Below, piece after piece: positions 23,754 to 35,853 of a DNA stretch of 64,000 bases. The first letter of the stretch is position 1, and every line of letters starts with the position of its first letter. The notes beneath the pieces are model-generated. The model ran no database searches, was not told where the DNA came from, and worked only from the letters and a program-made list of their open reading frames with translations. The translations under genes were made by a program, and so were the position numbers. The stretch spans positions 11,707,571 to 11,771,570 of the forward strand of contig CM060850.1 of the NCBI GenBank assembly GCA_030737835.1, given 5' to 3'. This stretch comes from Acorus gramineus. Taxonomy: Eukaryota > Streptophyta > Magnoliopsida > Acorales > Acoraceae.

Positions 23754-24179
23754 TGTTATATATGTGTCACTTTTTGCCTTCTGGTAACCATTGGAGCATT
23801 TTGGCAGTTTTAGAGTTTTTTCATTTTTTTTATCGGAACCGCAAAATTTTGGACTGTTAGCTATCGTCCTGTGTTTGAGGACTCCGATTAAAAATCCAAC
23901 TACATATTATGTGTCCTGGTGCTATTTTAAGCCACTCACGAAAATTTCATCGAATTCCGGTACGTTTCAGAATTTCACAGTTCCAGGGCGTATCCGGGTT
24001 TTGACCGAGCGAGAAGTCATTGGGAGAGTTGACTCGGTCAAAGTGGGCCCATGACTTGGTCAACCCTTTTTGTTTTTTTGTGTGGTTGGGTTGACCCAAG
24101 TCAAATCCCACTTAAAACCCACTTAAACCTAATTAATCAAGCCTTAACCCTAGTTAACCCTAATTAAAGTTGAGTTGAC

Positions 24180-24188
24180 TTATTTAAG
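24180..24188 (+). promoter_or_regulatory. TATA-like element of the LTR promoter
   Basis: TTATTTAAG aligns in position with TTATATATAAG of the minus-strand LTR at 12409-15617, about 430 bp from the LTR start, and is followed by CT-rich leader-like sequence. It would make U3 about 0.45 kb and R-U5 about 2.7 kb. Confidence 0.45.
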
Positions 24189-25410
24189 TGAGTAGCAAAA
24201 GTTGCCCTACACTATTCATCATCTTCTCAAATAGATTTTCTCTCTCCCCCTCTCTTTTTATTAGATTTGAGCCACCTAGAGTGCTTGAACCTTAAAACTC
24301 AAAGCATAGAAAGGTTAGATCCGGTCCCGATCTATCTACCGGTAGTTTCGGATTCGAATTCCGAGGTGTTTAGCCCCCTCTTACCCCCTCTCTTCTCCTC
24401 AGATTTCGGCCCTTCCTTGGCTAGGAGGAGATCTTGGTGGTGGAAGGCTTTGGGGAGGCATTTCGGTGCAAGAAGAGCTTCCGGTTCCCTTCCTTTCCTC
24501 TCCTTCCTTTGGGTAAGCTCTCTTTCCTTCCTTTTCTTGCTTAAATGCTTGTTAGGAGGGTGGGTTTGGGTGTTGGTGGCTGTGGGGGTGATTGGTGGCT
24601 GTTGGAGGCCATTGGTGGCCGGATAGAGGAGGTAGGGTGGCTCGGGCAGGGGGTTGGCTGTCTCGGGCAGGGTGGCTGGTGGTCTCGGGCAGGTTGGCAG
24701 CACAGGCAGCACAGGCGCAGCAGCTGGCAGGGCGCGCGCGTGCGTGCGCGCGGGCGTGCGCCCGGGCTTGTGCTCAAGAGGAGCTGGAGGGCGTGTTGGG
24801 CGCGCGTGCTGGGCGCTGGGCGCGGGTGTGCTGGGCGTTGGACGCTGGGCGCTGGGCGCTAGCCGCTGGGCACTGGACGCTGGGCGCTGGTCATGGGCGA
24901 TGGGGCGCCGCGCGCAGGGCGCCGTGCAGGAGCATGCGCGCGGAGCGCTGCGCAGAGGCGCAGGTGCGCTGTGCGCGTGCGGCGAGGCGATGGGGTGCTG
25001 GGCGAGCCGGTGGTGCGCGCGGAGCGAGGCGAGGGTGCGATTAGGCGAGCGTAGGTGCGCGCGGGGTGCGCGCGGGCGCTGAGCGCGGGGCGTGCGGTGT
25101 GCGCGCGGGCTGCTGCGCTGGGGCGCAGTGAGCGCTCGATGCACCCGGGGAGCTCGGCGGCATGTCCTGGCGTGCGGGCAGGGGCTCAGCAGGGCGCCTG
25201 GGTACGCGGGCTGGGGCGCGGCGGTGCACCTGGGGGGGGTGGCCGTGCGGATGGTTGCCGAGGGTGCGGGAGTGAGTCGGGGTGCTCGGGCTAGCGTACG
25301 TACGGGCCGTATGTACGTTTGCCCGAGTGTTGGGTATTTATTTGTGTATTTTTGAGTATTTTGTAGTATTTGTGTATTTTACTCACCGGGTTGATTACCC
25401 TGTCTTGCAG

Positions 25411-25446
25411 ATCTTGACGGACGGTCGCGCGACGACCCGGTTACCG
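25411..25446 (+). other. Conserved 36-nt mini-exon inside the LTR
   Basis: Bounded by TGTCTTGCAG upstream and GTGAGTGGG downstream. The same 36-nt unit with the same borders is found at 629-664, 13884-13919 (minus), 19807-19842 and 33424-33459, and as a 39-nt version at 37982-38020 (minus) in the divergent LTR. Confidence 0.6.
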
Positions 25447-26901
25447 GTGAGTGGGACAACCCAACCCAGTTGGGAGGCGTTATATGCACTTGGGCGTATA
25501 CCGTCCTCCCCTGGGGCAGCATAGTTGATATTAACTTGTTAATTGTAATCCATGCAAGCATGATTAATGTGTAGAATGCATGCCACCCTAGACTTGTATG
25601 TTAGGGACTTGCACCCTTAGGATATGTGTATGAGCCGTGCATCCTGTCACCTCGTTATCATGCTAGGAAAGCCTCGACCTATGCATGCGTCCTATTAGTT
25701 TGATTTATTAAATTAAATGCAGACTTAAGATATTTTTAGCATGCCTTGGGGAATATTAAGGGGGCCTTGCGAGGTCAACATTGAGACCCGGGCTAGGGTA
25801 CTCCGTGTTCCTTGTTTGGTTGGCGGGATGTCCTATATCGGGACCTCAGGTTGCCCTCCCAAGGTTTCTTTTCCTCATTATTATCCTATGTATTCCCCGC
25901 ATCTTGGTTATGCGCGCTGGTGGAATTCTGAAGAATTCAAGACATTAGAGTTGTAGAGATGTGTTGTCAGCGGATCCGAGTGGATCATGTGCGATGGATA
26001 GGCTGTTATGTTCCCTTCGTTGGATCCGTATAGAGACTACCTCAGCGTTAGAAAGGTCGTCCCGTGCAGGGGCTCCCATCAGTAGGCACCTCCTGATTTG
26101 GTTTCGGACTGTGCTGAACGTGAGAGTGGCCAAACGGCCTACGGAGTGGGGAGAGACTATCGGTGGACCAAGGGTGACCAACAGCCTAGTCAGTCCCAAG
26201 AGCCTATGTCACCTATTGAGGGGTGAGGGTGAGGGTGTGGTGGGCCGGCGATGTGGCGACCCACAGGATTGTGTAAGGATGATTATCAGCCTATTAAGTC
26301 CCAATACCCTTTGTCACCTATTGAGGGGTGAGGGTGAGGGTGTGGTGGTTCGGCGATGTAGCGACCCACTGGACTTGTATTGATTATGCCACTTTGAGGC
26401 TTTTGCTATTAATTGTGGTTAATATAAACTGTGATGCATGGGTTGTGCTATTCACTGAGCGTGTGGCTCACCCCTCGCATAATTATTTTCTTCAGTGATT
26501 ACCGAGGCGGACTTGAAGGAGGAGCTTCCCGAGCGACTACACCAGTAGCGGAGTAGCGCCACGTCCCTCGAGTTTTGAGGCCATCAGCATCCTTCTCTTT
26601 CATTGTATGTATATATTTCTGTGCTTGGGCACCCAGTTTGGATTATATTTGGATGTATGTGTGTATATTGGCTCTCATAGGACATATGATTATGTATCGA
26701 GTCTGTAGTATGTTTTTGGATTACAGATTCAGTCTTTTTAGCTTCCGCTATCTGTGTATACATCATGTCAGCCTCTTTGTGGTCTATGTTGTCTTTTTAG
26801 CTGTTGTTTATGGTATGTTATTGATCTCTTGTATTGACTGCTAATATCATGTATACGCTTGCCGCGTCCCGGGGACGGCCGCCCTGGGGCGTGACAAAAG
26901 T

Positions 26902-26913
26902 TGGTATCAGAGC
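26902..26913 (+). other. Primer binding site (initiator Met-tRNA)
   Basis: TGGTATCAGAGC, the complement of the 3' end of plant initiator Met-tRNA, begins five bases after the 5' LTR. Confidence 0.95.
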
Positions 26914-27015
26914 CTGGTCCTGTCAGAGCCAATTGTCTTCTTTTCGTAGAGATGAGTCCTAGGATTTCTATATGAGTATTCTGATCCTAGTGTCTGGTTT
27001 TCTTAGGTTGCTGAT

Positions 27016-28700
27016 ATGCCTCCTCGCAGAGGACGGCGCGGACGTGGTCCCTCTCGACCCTTGGAGGTTTCCGGACCTACCAGGGGCGAGGATGCTATTG
27101 GTGAGTCCTCAGCCGTGAGGCCAGGATTGGTGCAGGAGCCTCCTGCCTGGGAGCGCGCGTTTGCGCGGATAGCAGACTTGGTGGAGACGCAGACCAGGGC
27201 ATTGGAGGCCCAGACCAGAGTATTGGCAGATCAGGCACGGGAGATTCAGGAGCTACGGGCGGCCCGCGAGGCAGTTCCGCAGGTTCCCTTGGTGGCAGAT
27301 CCACCTGTGGTACCCGATGTACCCCCAGTCCCCGTGGTGGTTCCGGCGGTCAGAGTTCAGGATCCCCAGGAGAGGGAGGTGGTGCTAGAGGCTGCAGCGA
27401 GGGTGCAGCAGAGTGGCCTCGCAGCCTTTCTGAAGCTCCACCCTCCCGAGTTCCAGGGTCAGACGGAGGACCCCCTTGCTCCAGGGTCAGAGTGGACATC
27501 CCCGAGGGTGTGGAGCAGCTTACGTGGGCGGGATTCAGGAGATATTTCTTGGAGGAGTACTTCCCATTCTCGACACGTCAGATAGTGATGCAGGAGTTTG
27601 AGCAGCTGACGCAGGGCTCTATGTCTGTCGCTGACTACTCCACGCGCTTCACGAGGCTATCCAGATTTGCTCCAGCCTTGGTGATGGACGAGGAGACGAG
27701 GTGCCGTCGATTCGAGCTTGGTCTCAGCAGCGCCATTCGGGTGCACGTTACCTCCCAGGCATTCACGAGGTACTCCGACTTAGTGTCTCGAGCGAAGACA
27801 GTTGAGCGAGACCTCGGGATCCTCGTGAGGGCTTCGACCCCGTCGGCAGACCAGAGGCCACCGAGGAGCCAAGACCAGGGACAGCGCAAGAAGAAGAGGC
27901 CCCACTTTGATCGGTCAGCGGCTGCCTCTCCTCCAGCAGATGCGGTGCCAGTGCGAGGTCCAGCACCCATCGCAGCAGTGCCAGTCCAGGCGAGGCGACC
28001 AGAGACGCGGCGCTGTTATCACTGTCAGCGCGTCGGGCATATCTTGTATAATTGCCCCGACGCTGGCCGACCCCGAGTGATGCCTCCGCAGCAGCAGCAG
28101 TTGCAGCAGCAGCCGTTTCAGCAACAGCGCCAGCAGCAGCAGCCTCAGCGCCAGCCGCAGCAGCAGCCTCAGCGTCAGCAGCAGCAGCCACAGGGTGGCC
28201 GTGCTGATCAGAGGAGGCAGCCAGCACAGCCGGCGAGGCGTGCCCCTGCTCCTCAGCCTCAGTTCGTCCAGGGCCGAGTGGCAGCGCTTTCGGCAGAGGA
28301 GGCTCAGGCATCAGGCAGCGTGGTCAGAGGTATTGTTCAGATCTCCCAGCTTCCTGCTTATGTATTGTTTGATTCCGGAGCCACCCACTCGTTCGTGTCT
28401 CCCGCTTTCGCGAGACGGACGGGCGTGGCGTCCGCCCCTTTGGATGCTATCTTGGAGATATCATTGCCCGTGGGAGACCGTATTCTCCTCAGTTCTGTGT
28501 ACCGAGGGTGTACGGTAGAGGTTGCGGAGCATGAGTTTCCAGTGGAGTTGGTGGAGCTCGCGATGACGGACTTTGATGCCATCCTAGGGATGGATTGGCT
28601 TGCAGCTAGTCATGCCAGCATCGACTGTTTTGCCAAGTCGGTGTCTTTCCACCTTCCGGGTCGGAGGTCCTTCCAGTTCGTGGGCGATCGTGACGTAGCC
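27016..28700 (+). pseudogene. Tekay gag and protease (broken)
   Basis: The ATG at 27016 opens a Gag N-terminus (MPPRRGRRGRGPSRP, then a coiled-coil-like RALEAQTRVLADQAREIQEL). Around 27475-27495 the frame changes and the middle of the retrotransposon gag domain is missing: FLKLHPPEFQGQTEDPLA is followed almost at once by DIPEGVEQLTWAGF, so roughly 50 residues are gone. The second frame continues the gag domain (VERDLGILVRAS), a Gln-rich stretch, the zinc knuckle CYHCQRVGHILYNC (28014-28055) and an aspartic protease with LFDSGATHSF near 28370. A one-base slip near 28700 separates protease from reverse transcriptase. Confidence 0.85.
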
Positions 28701-30172
28701 CTTTGGGGTTCGTGTCGTCCATGCAGGCGTGGAGACTCCTTCAGGGAGGATGCGAGGGCTTTCTAGCGTACATTGCTCAGGAGGATGCACCGCTGCGGGC
28801 AGATATCAGTCAGACTCCGGTCGTGGCAGAGTATCCCGAGGTTTTCCCCGATGATCTTCCGGGATTACCGCCGGATCGCGCGATCGAGTTTGAGATCAAT
28901 CTGATTCCGGGGACCGAGCCGATTTCGAGAGCTCCGTACCGGATGGCCCCTGCAGAGCTGAGGGTGCTCAAGGAGCAGTTGGAGGAGTTGCTGGAGAAGG
29001 GCTTCGCACGTCCGAGTGTTTCTCCGTGGGGAGCCCCTGTCCTGTTCGTCCGGAAGAAGGACGGTTCGCTGCGGCTGTGTATTGATTACAGGCAGCTGAA
29101 TAAACGGACAGTGAAGAACAAGTACCCGTTGCCGCGGATCGACGATCTGTTTGACCAGCTCCAGGGAGCGCGTGTCTTTTCCAAGATCGATCTCCGCTCG
29201 GGGTACTACCAGCTGAAGATCCGGGAGTCAGACATTCCGAAGACGGCCTTTCGCACCCGGTATGGGCACTACGAGTTCAGAGTACTGCCATTCGGGTTGA
29301 CGAACGCGCCGGCGGCCTTCATGGATCTGATGAACCGGGTATTTCGGCCCTTCCTCGACTCCTTTGTGGTAGTATTCATCGATGACATATTGGTGTACTC
29401 GAGGAGTCTTGAGGAGCACGCTCACCATCTTCGCACTGTCTTGGAGACTTTGGCCAGACATCAGTTGTTCGCCAAGTTCAGCAAGTGCGAGTTCTGGTTG
29501 GAGCGTATGGCCTTTCTGGGCCATGTGATTTCCGGTGAGGGCATAGCTGTGGACCCGGAGAAGACGCTCGCCGTGTCGAATTGGCGTCGACCGTCGAACC
29601 CCACAGAGATTCGGAGCTTCTTGGGCTTGGCGGGTTATTACAGGAGGTTTGTCGAGGGTTTCTCGAAGATAGCCGTTCCTCTTACCCGCCTCACTCGGAA
29701 GGATGTTCGGTTCGAGTGGTCCCCTGCTTGCGAGGAGAGCTTCCAGGAGCTGAAGCGAAGGCTCACCTCAGCGCCAGTTCTTACCCTTCCGTCTGGGAGT
29801 GGTGGGTTCGCAGTTTACACAGATGCATCGCAGTTGGGTGTGGGTTGCGTCCTGATGCAGCACGGTAAGGTTGTGGCTTACGCGTCTCGTCAGTTGAAGC
29901 CCCATGAGCAGAATTACCCCACCCACGACCTTGAGTTGGCAGCGATCATCTTTGCGCTGAAGATGTGGAGGCATTACCTCTATGGAGAGGAGTTCGAGCT
30001 CTTTACTGATCATAAGAGCTTGACATATCTGCAGTCCCAGCCGGAGCTCAACATGCGTCAGAGACGTTGGGTTGAGTTCCTGACGGACTACGATTGTGAC
30101 ATCGCTTACCATCCGGGTAAGGCGAATGTCGTGGCAGATGCGCTCAGTAGGCAGCCCTTGGGCATGGCCGCC
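28701..30172 (+). pseudogene. Tekay reverse transcriptase and RNase H
   Basis: An intact stretch of about 490 codons. RT motifs include [29 protein letters not shown] and the active site [11 protein letters not shown] (near 29370). RNase H has [14 protein letters not shown], the Glu in [17 protein letters not shown] and ADALSRQ. It is the best preserved part of the element and the basis for placing it in Ty3/gypsy. A frameshift near 30172 cuts it off from integrase. Confidence 0.9.
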
Positions 30173-31706
30173 ACATGGCTGTCCGTCGTTGGAGGCTTCT
30201 GGAGGAGGCCGCTTGCTGGATCAGCGTTCGAGAGACTCCTGCTGGTGGCTTTTTGGCCAGGCTAGTGGTGCAGCCAGTCCTTCTCGACGATATCCGCACG
30301 GCTCAGGCTCAGGATCCGCATTTTATAGTCCTCTCTGAAGGCGTCGCCCGGGGCGAGCGTCCGGACTACCAGATTCACGCTGACGGGATCCTGCGATTCA
30401 GAGGCCGAGTGTGCATTCCCGACGACGCAGAGCTGAAGCGGAAGATTCTGGACGAGGCCCATCGTTCGAGGTACACAGTGCATCCTGGTGGCACGAAGAT
30501 GTACAGGGGCCTTCGTCGCGGCTACTGGTGGCGCGGGATGAAGACGGATATTGCCCGTTTCGTTGCCCGATGCCTAGTATGCCAGCAGGTGAAGTCGGAG
30601 CATCAGCGCCCTGCGGGGAAGCTGCAGTCCATTGAGATCCCTCAGTGGAAGTGGGAGCAGATCACCATGGACTTCGTCTCGGGTTTGCCGAGGTCACGTT
30701 CGGGTCGCGATGCCATCTGGGTGATCGTCGACCGGCTGACGAAGTCTGCTCATTTCCTCCCCATCCGACTCACCGATTCTCTGGACACCCTGGCGCAGTT
30801 ATTTGTCTCCGAGATTGTCCGTCTCCATGGCACTCCAGTCAGCATCATTTGATCGAGACGCGCGTTTTACTTCGAGGTTCTGGCGTAGCCTCCAGCACGC
30901 CCTTGGTACGAACCTCCATTTCAGTACAGCGTTTCATCCGCAGACGGACGGCCAGTCGGAGAGGACGATCCAGACTCTTGAGGATATGCTGCGGCCTGTG
31001 TTCTCGATTTTGGGGGCAGTTGGGAGAGGCACCTTCCGTTGGTGGAGTTTGCCTACAACAACAGCTACCACTCGAGCATCCGGATGGCTCCTTACGAGGC
31101 ACTCTATGGCCGCAGCTGCAGGTCCCCCTGTGTTGGGACGAGGTCGGAGAGCGCCAGTTGGAGGGACCAGAGATCGTTCACCAGACCTCAGAGATGGTGA
31201 AGACGATTCGCGAGCGTATCCGAGTCGCTCAGAGTCGTCAGAAGTGCTACGCCGACCGTCGTCGCCGTGAGCTCGCCTTCGAGGTTGGTGACCATGTCTT
31301 CTTGAAGGTGTCCCCGATGAAGGGCATCTTCCGTTTCGGTGTGCGGGGCAAGCTGAGTCCGCGTTTCATTGGGCCGTTCCTCATCCTCGAGCGAGTTGGA
31401 GAGGTGGCCTATCGCATAGCTCTGCCCCCACAGTTGGCTCAGGCTCATGACGTCTTCCATGTCTCGCAGCTGAGGCGCTATGTCCACGATCCTGCTCACG
31501 TCATCCCGTTCGAGCCGCTCGTCTTCGAGCCGGACTTGTCTTTCGTTGAGCAGCCGATTGAGATCCTGGACCGCCGCGAGAAGAGGCTCCGCACCAAGAC
31601 CGTCCAGCTGGTCAAGGTGCGATGGCAGCACCGTTCCGGTGCCGAGGCCACTTGGGAGCTCGAGGACGCCATGCGTGACGCGTATCCGCATCTTTTCCCT
31701 TCTTAG
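30173..31706 (+). pseudogene. Tekay integrase and chromodomain (multiple frameshifts)
   Basis: The HHCC zinc finger (HRSRYTVHPGG ... CLVCQQVK, 30465-30590) and the first catalytic Asp (MDFVSGLP, about 30670) are in one frame, which ends at a TGA near 30850 where two bases appear to be missing. The second Asp ([11 protein letters not shown]) and the Glu ([11 protein letters not shown]) are in another frame. Further one-base slips near 30990 and 31128 lead to the final frame with the GPFLILERVGEVAYRI region and the chromodomain (EQPIEILDRREKRLR ... ATWELEDAMRDAYPHLF, about 31550-31700). Chromodomains direct chromoviruses to particular chromatin. Confidence 0.88.
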
Positions 31707-31741
31707 ATGTTCTTGTATTTATTTTGAGGACAAAATTTCCT

Positions 31742-31754
31742 AAGGGGGGGAGAA
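31742..31754 (+). other. Polypurine tract
   Basis: AAGGGGGGGAGAA directly before the 3' LTR; primes plus-strand synthesis. Confidence 0.9.
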
Positions 31755-34700
31755 TGTTATATATGTGTCACTTTTTGCCTTCTGGTAACCATTGGAGCAT
31801 TTTGGCAGTTTTTGAGTTTTTTTCGTTTTCGATCGGAACCGCAAAATTTTGGACTGTTAGCTATCGTCCTATGTTTGAGGACTCCGATTGAAAATCTAAC
31901 TGCATATTATGTGTCCTGGTGCCATTTTAAGCCACTCACAAAAATTTCATCGAATTCCGGTACGTTTCAGAATTTCACAGTTCCGGGGCGTATCCGGGTT
32001 TTGACCGAGCGAGAAGTCATTGGGAGAGTTGACTCGGTCAAAGTGGGCCCATGACTTGGTCAACCCTTTTTGTTTTTTTGTGTGGTTGGGTTGACCCAAG
32101 TCAAATCCCACTTAAAACACACTTAACCTAATTAATCAAGCCTTAACCATAGTTAACCCTAATTAAGTTGAGTTGACTTATTTAAGTGAGTAGCAAAAGT
32201 TGCCCTACACTATTCATCATCTTCTCAAATAGATTTTCTCTCTCCCCCTCTCTCTTTTTCTTAGATTTGAGCCACCTAGAGTGCTTGGACCTTAAAACTC
32301 AAAGCATAGAAAGGTTAGATCCGGTCCCGATCTATCTACCGGTAGTTTCGGATTCGAATTCCGAGGTGTTTAGCCCCCTCTTACCCCCTCTCTTCTCCTC
32401 AGATTTTGGCCCTTCCTTGGCTAGGAGGAGATCTTGGTGGTGGAAGGCTTTGGGGAGGCATTTCGGTGCAAGAAGAGCTTCCGGTTCTCTTCCTTTCCTC
32501 TCCTTCCTTTGGGTAAGCTCTCTTTCCTTCCTTTTCTTGCTTAGATGCTTGTTAGGAGGGTGGGTTTGGGTGTTGGTGGCTGTGGGGGGTGATTGGTGGC
32601 TGTTGGAGGCCATTGGTGGCCGGATAGAGGAGGTAGGGTGGCTCGGGCAGGGGGTTGGCTGTCTCGGGCAGGGTGGCTGGTGGTCTCGGGCAGGTTGGCA
32701 GCACAGGCAGCAGCACAGGCAGCACAGGCGCAGCAGGCGGAGCAGCTGGCAGGGCGCGCGCGTGCGTGCGCGCGGGCGTGCGCTCGGGTGGAGCTGGAGG
32801 GCGTGCTGGGCGCGTGTGCTGGGCGCTGGGCGCGGGTGTGCTGGGCGCTGGACGCTGGGCGCTGGGCGCTAGGCCCTGGGCACTGGACGCTGGGCGCTGG
32901 TCGTGGGCGATGGGGCGCTGCGCGCAGGGCGCCGTGCGGGAGCGTGCGCGCGGAGCGCTGCGCAGGGGCGCATGCGCGCTGTGCCCGTGCGGCGAGGCGA
33001 TGGGGTGCTGGGCGAGCCGGGGGTGCGCGCGGAGCGAGGTGAGGGCGCGATTAGGCGAGCGGTGGTGCGCGCGGGGTGCGCGGGGTGAGGCGCTGGGCGC
33101 GGGGCATGCGGTGTGCGCGCGGGCTGCTGCGCTGGGGCGCAGTGAGCGCGCGGTGCACCCGGGGAGCTCGGCGGCGTGTCCTGGCGTGCGGGCAGGGGCT
33201 CGGCAGGGCGCCTGGGTACGCGGGCTGGGGCGCGGCGGTGCACCTGGGGGGGTGGCCGTGCGGATGGTTGCCGGGGGTGCGGGAGTGAGTCGGGGTGCTC
33301 GGGCTAGCGTGCGTACGGGCCGTATGTACGTTTGCCCGAGTGTTGGGTATTTATTTGTGTATTTTTTAGTATTTTGTAGTATTTGTGTATTTTACTCACC
33401 GGGTTGATTACCCTGTCTTGCAGATCTTGACGGACGGTCGCGCGACGACCCGGTTACCGGTGAGTGGGACAACCCAACCCAGTTGGGAGGCGTTATATGC
33501 ACTTGGGCGTATACCGTCCTCCCCTGGGGCAGCATAGTTGATATTAACTTGTTAATTGTAATCCATGCAAGCATGATTAATGTGTAGAATGCATGCCACC
33601 CTAGACTTGTATGTTAGGGACTTGCACCCTTAGGATATGTGTATGAGCCGTGCATCCTGTCACCTCGTTATCATGCTAGGAAAGCCTCGACCTATGCATG
33701 CGTCCTATTAGTTTGATTTATTAAATTAAATGCAGACTTAAGATATTTTTAGCATGCCTTGGGGAATATTAAGGGGGCCTTGCGAGGTCAACATTGAGAC
33801 CCGGGCTAGGGTACTCCGTGTTCCTTGTTTGGTTGGCGGGATGTCCTATATCGGGACCTCAGGTTGCCCTCCCAAGGTTTCTTTTCCTCATTATTATCCT
33901 ATGTATTCCCCGCATCTTGGTTATGCGCGCTGGTGGAATTCTGAAGAATTCAAGACATTAGAGTTGTAGAGATGTGTTGTCAGCGGATCCGAGTGGATCA
34001 TGTGCGATGGATAGGCTGTTCTGTTCCCTTCGTTGGATCCGTGTAGAGACTACCTCAGCGTTAGAAAGGTCGTCCCGTGCAGGGGCTCCCATCAGTAGGC
34101 ACCTCCTGATTTGGTTTCGGACTGTGCTGAACGTGAGAGTGGCCAAACGGCCTATGGAGTGGGGAGAGACTATCGGTGGACCAAGGGTGACCAACAGCCT
34201 AGTCAGTCCCAAGAGCCTATGTCACCTATTGAGGGGTGAGGGTGAGGGTGTGGTGGGCCGGCGATGTGGCGACCCACAGGATTATGTAAGGATGATTATC
34301 AGCCTATTAAGTCCCAATACCCTTTGTCACCTATTGAGGGGTGAGGGTGAGGGTGTGGTGGTTCGGCGATGTAGCGACCCACTGGACTTGTATTGATTAT
34401 GCCACTTTGAGGCTTTTGCTATTAATTGTGGTTAATATAAACTGTGATGCATGGGTTGTGCTATTCACTGAGCGTGTGGCTCACCCCTCGCATAATTATT
34501 TTCTTCAGTGATTACCGAGGCGGACTTGAAGGAGGAGCTTCCCGAGCGACTACACCAGTAGCGGAGTAGCACCACGTCCCTCGAGTTTTGAGGCCATCAA
34601 CATCCTTCTCTTTCATTGTATGTATATATTTCTGTGCTTGGGCACCCAGTTTGGATTATATTTGGATGTATGTGTGTATATTGGCTCTCACAGGACATAT

Positions 34701-34909
34701 GATTATGTATCGAGTCTGTAGTATGTTTTTGGATTACAGATTCAGTCTTTTTAGCTTCCGCTATCTGTGTATACATCATGTCAGCCTCTTTGTGGTCTAT
34801 GTTGTCTTTTTAGCTGTTGTTTATGGTATGCTATTGATCTCCTGTATTGACTGCTGATATCATGTATACGCTTGCCGCGTCCCGGGGACGGCCGCCCTGG
34901 GGTGTGACA
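31755..34909 (+). repeat. 3' LTR of the Tekay element
   Basis: 3155 bp, near-identical to the 5' LTR; mini-exon 33424-33459, donor-like GTAAGC at 32513, two minisatellite copies. The terminal repeat ends GGGGTGTGACA (a C-to-T change from the 5' copy). Confidence 0.95.
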
Positions 34910-34914
34910 AATAT
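34910..34914. repeat. Target site duplication AATAT (right)
   Basis: Matches 23749-23753. Confidence 0.95.
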
Positions 34915-35848
34915 GGGTCCCAATATTGTAGTCCTAAGGATAAAACACATCTACTGAAAAGGCCGATGAAAGCCAATGTGCGAACCTGCCGTACTTCACT
35001 TGCGTCACCTTTATTCTCATCACTGGATTAACATGATGGTTATTGGATGACGACAAAAATGAGGAGACCATTCTAATAAAAAAAAAATTAGGTTTTCTTT
35101 CTCATTTAGAATTAATCGTGTAGTTGTTTATTTTACAATATAGAATTTTTAATGGCAAACTTTTCATGCATTGAACGAGAAGGAAAACAAGACACATGCC
35201 CACAGAGAAAATGATAAAAAGTCACACATAGTTATTCAAGCTTTCACCTAGAAGACATTTTTAGTTTACCCAAGTAGAACAGTGAATGAGATGAACCAAT
35301 TCTAGGTTTTTTTTTTTTTTTTTTTTTGCAGCTCAATGTAATAAATATAAGATTTCATCTAATTCCTATTCTTATTCACCCGGTAATTGGGTTTTACCCT
35401 CAAACCATATGGGACCTTAGGGATTTAACAATGTACTATACTCACACTGCTTGATACGACAAGAAGAGACTAAATATAGAAAAGCCCACGCTAATTTTTC
35501 AAGTGATCAGAAGCCATTAATTAGTACTACTGACTTCTATACCAAATGCACCTGGCATCAGTCCAAGCAGCAACTCAAATATGAAATACATTTCTCACAG
35601 ATTCCTATATAAAACTTGGAAGTCTTATAGTAGTCCTAGCTATTGGTGGCATTTACCAGCTACACTATTCAGTATGGCTAGCTTTCCTCTTCAAAACTAT
35701 AATATAGAATCCTTGTATCCCTTCTCTAGCATTATCCCACACTCAACACTCACTTAATGATAAACCATTCTCTCTAACCATTAAATTATTGCCCTACCTT
35801 CACCTTATGAAATGCTTCAAAGTTTTGAAAATCAGTAAGTTCAGGTGC
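34915..35848. other. Host DNA between Tekay element and divergent LTR
   Basis: AT-rich, with a 19-base T run near 35310-35330. No gene recognised. It continues, on removal of the LTR insertions, the host stretch holding the PPDK, CTR1-like and TRAF1-like fragments. Confidence 0.45.
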
Positions 35849-35853
35849 TTACA

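Larger units (their letters stand above)
23754..26896 (+). repeat. 5' LTR of the Tekay element
   Basis: 3143 bp, TGTTATATATGTGTCAC to GGGGCGTGACA. It holds a TATA-like TTATTTAAG (24180-24188), donor-like GTAAGC (24513), mini-exon 25411-25446, a two-copy minisatellite (about 26190-26370) and acceptor TTCTTCAG (ends 26495). Confidence 0.95.
23754..34909 (+). mobile_element. Complete Tekay/Del chromovirus (Ty3/gypsy), 11.2 kb
   Basis: Two LTRs of about 3.1 kb (23754-26896 and 31755-34909) with TG...CA ends, perfect 5-bp target duplication AATAT, PBS for initiator Met-tRNA, polypurine tract, gag with zinc knuckle, then protease, reverse transcriptase, RNase H, integrase and a C-terminal chromodomain. 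That order and the long LTRs fit the Tekay (Del) lineage. The LTRs are nearly identical: over the last 1.34 kb I count about eleven differences, mostly transitions, so the insertion is young. Even so the coding region has a gag deletion and several frameshifts, so it cannot encode its own proteins as read here. Confidence 0.95.

Noticed and set aside
26902..26913. Possible tRNA gene at the TGGTATCAGAGC motifs
   Set aside because: Only the 12-base primer binding site is present, directly next to an LTR; no cloverleaf.
28195..28518. Gln/Arg-rich and other frames overlapping Tekay gag-pol (e.g. 27763-28311 minus)
   Set aside because: Shadow frames of the gag-pol coding sequence without domains of their own.
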